In this document: piece by piece, positions 4,398 to 5,490 of the stretch | Position numbering within the stretch: the stretch's first letter is position 1 | How the letters are laid out: every line of letters starts with the position of its first letter | NCBI GenBank assembly: GCA_964608945.1 | Contig: CAZSQB010000064.1 | Coordinates: 1 to 5,490, forward strand | Length of the DNA stretch: 5,490 nucleotides | Direction of reading: 5' to 3' | Source of the DNA: CAYWEP01 sp964608945 | GTDB taxonomy: Bacteria > Patescibacteriota > Microgenomatia > Levybacterales > UBA12049 | Translations under genes and position numbers: made by a program | The notes under the pieces: generated by a model | What the model was told of the DNA's origin: nothing | Database searches by the model: none | Seen by the model: only the letters and a program-made list of their open reading frames with translations

Positions 4398-5490
4398 ATG
4401 ACTGATGGGAGAATAGTCGTCGGTATAGATGTCGGAACATATAAAATCGTTACTGTTATTGCAAAAGTTACAGACGTGGTTAACGTCCTTGGAGTCTCCG
4501 AAGTAAAATCCGCGGGAATAAAAAAAGGTCAAATCGTTGATATTGAAGAATCTGTTGGTGCGATAAATACGTCGCTTGAAGCTGCTGAGCGGATGGCAGG
4601 GTATTCTGCCTCTCATGTCATCGCTTCAATAGGCGGCAGTCAGATTGAGAGCCAAAATTCGCGAGGTGTTGTCGCGGTTTCAAACCAAAACGGAGAGATT
4701 ACCCACAGCGATCTTCTGCGGGTTATTGACGCTGCAAAGGCAGTATCACTCCCCTCAACGCGCGACATAATTCACGTACTGCCAAGAAATTATATTGTCG
4801 ATGGACAAGAAGGTATTAAAGATCCAATTGGCATGTCAGGCGTTAGGCTTGAGGTTGATACGCATATTATTACTGCCAATAGCATCTCTGTTAGAAATCT
4901 TGAGAAAGCGATTTCAGAAGTGGGTGTGGATGTTGATACTTTTGTTTTTAACGGCTATGCAAGCTCGCTCTCTGTCCTTTCTGACACGGAAAAAGAATTG
5001 GGTGTTGTACTTGTTGATATTGGGGCTGGAACAACAGATATCTCAATCTACACAGAAGGGTCGGTAGCGTACTCATCTGTTCTGGCAATCGGCGCACGGC
5101 ATATCACAAATGATTTGGCCATCGGCCTTCGTATCTCCATTGAGAGTGCTGAAAAAATAAAACTTTTCTTATCGCAAAACCCTGCAAAGAAGATTCTTCA
5201 GCCAGAAGAGCACGCGACAAAGGATCACAGACCCAGTGACGAGCTTGATTTGACAGACCTCAGCCTTCCTGAGGAGCTTAGAAAGGTCTCACAAAAAACA
5301 CTCGTTGATGGAATCATACGGCCACGGCTCAATGAAATCTCCACGATGGTAGGTCTTGAAATTAAAAAAAGCGGTTTTGGCGGGCAAACTCCAGCAGGCG
5401 TTGTCATAACCGGTGGAGGTTCATTGACGGTTGGTATAAAAGATTCGGCAAAGCGAATGCTCGCTATGCCCGTTCGCATCGGATTGCCGA
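4398..5490 (+). CDS. ftsA: Cell division protein FtsA, 3'-truncated by the window edge
   Basis: The frame is open from the ATG at 4398 to the last base, giving 364 complete codons of an expected 400-430. FtsA is an actin-like ATPase that tethers FtsZ to the membrane and recruits later divisome proteins. The start is fixed because the in-frame TAG of ftsQ lies two codons upstream; no Shine-Dalgarno sequence is visible, so coupling with ftsQ is likely. Motifs: phosphate 1 loop GIDVGTYKI (9-17), the FtsA-specific 1C domain with HVLPRNYIVDGQEGIKDPIG (about 130-150) and GMSGVRLEVDTHII, phosphate 2 loop VDIGAGTTDISIY (DIGAGTTD at 207-214), IGARHITNDLAIGLR (subdomain 2B region), and the adenosine motif VVITGGGS (GGGS at 339-342). 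The 1C signature separates it from MreB, DnaK and PilM. The C-terminal membrane-targeting helix is beyond the window, and ftsZ would be the expected next gene. Confidence 0.95.
   Translation, partial: MTDGRIVVGIDVGTYKIVTVIAKVTDVVNVLGVSEVKSAGIKKGQIVDIEESVGAINTSLEAAERMAGYSASHVIASIGGSQIESQNSRGVVAVSNQNGEITHSDLLRVIDAAKAVSLPSTRDIIHVLPRNYIVDGQEGIKDPIGMSGVRLEVDTHIITANSISVRNLEKAISEVGVDVDTFVFNGYASSLSVLSDTEKELGVVLVDIGAGTTDISIYTEGSVAYSSVLAIGARHITNDLAIGLRISIESAEKIKLFLSQNPAKKILQPEEHATKDHRPSDELDLTDLSLPEELRKVSQKTLVDGIIRPRLNEISTMVGLEIKKSGFGGQTPAGVVITGGGSLTVGIKDSAKRMLAMPVRIGLP

Noticed and set aside
4795..5067. A + strand frame of 90 residues within ftsA
   Set aside because: It runs through the conserved 1C and phosphate 2 parts of ftsA in a different frame; the ftsA frame has every expected motif.

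Overview
The window is a compact run of peptidoglycan-synthesis and cell-division genes (a dcw cluster). All genes lie on the + strand and are tightly packed. In order they are: the 3' part of a MurF-type Mur ligase, mraY, an ftsW/rodA-type SEDS polymerase gene, murG, a very short ftsQ/divIB-like gene, and ftsA, which runs off the right edge. No RNA gene, insertion sequence, CRISPR array or gene-free stretch above 62 bases was found.

The probable source is a Candidate Phyla Radiation (Patescibacteria) bacterium, perhaps of the Microgenomates type. This is an inference. It rests on the reduced dcw order (no murD between mraY and ftsW; no murC, murB or ddl between murG and ftsQ), a 144-residue FtsQ without room for a POTRA domain, a MurG with a shortened N-terminal glycine loop, weak or absent Shine-Dalgarno sequences, and an in-frame AATTTCAAAT tandem repeat in murG, a repeat style I associate with such genomes. 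GC content is roughly 40 % by eye. All reading frames fit the standard bacterial code; the five visible stops are three TAG and two TAA.

Layout: murF end (1-675); a 39-base gap holding a perfect TATAAT box 8 bases before the mraY start; mraY (715-1728); a rho-independent terminator beginning on the mraY stop codon, then a second -10-like box close to the next start; ftsW (1791-2867); an 8-base gap; murG (2876-3985), overlapping ftsQ (3960-4394) by 26 bases; a 3-base gap; ftsA (4398 to the edge). The expected transcription picture is at least two units, one covering mraY and one or more covering ftsW-murG-ftsQ-ftsA.

Together the genes form one pathway. MurF completes the UDP-MurNAc-pentapeptide, MraY loads it on undecaprenyl phosphate (lipid I), MurG adds GlcNAc (lipid II), the SEDS protein polymerises lipid II at the septum, and FtsQ and FtsA are scaffold and membrane-anchor parts of the divisome. 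The most unusual items are the tandem repeat in murG, the stripped-down FtsQ, the altered HHH motif of MraY and the promoter placed almost on the mraY start codon. No wholly new system was recognised.
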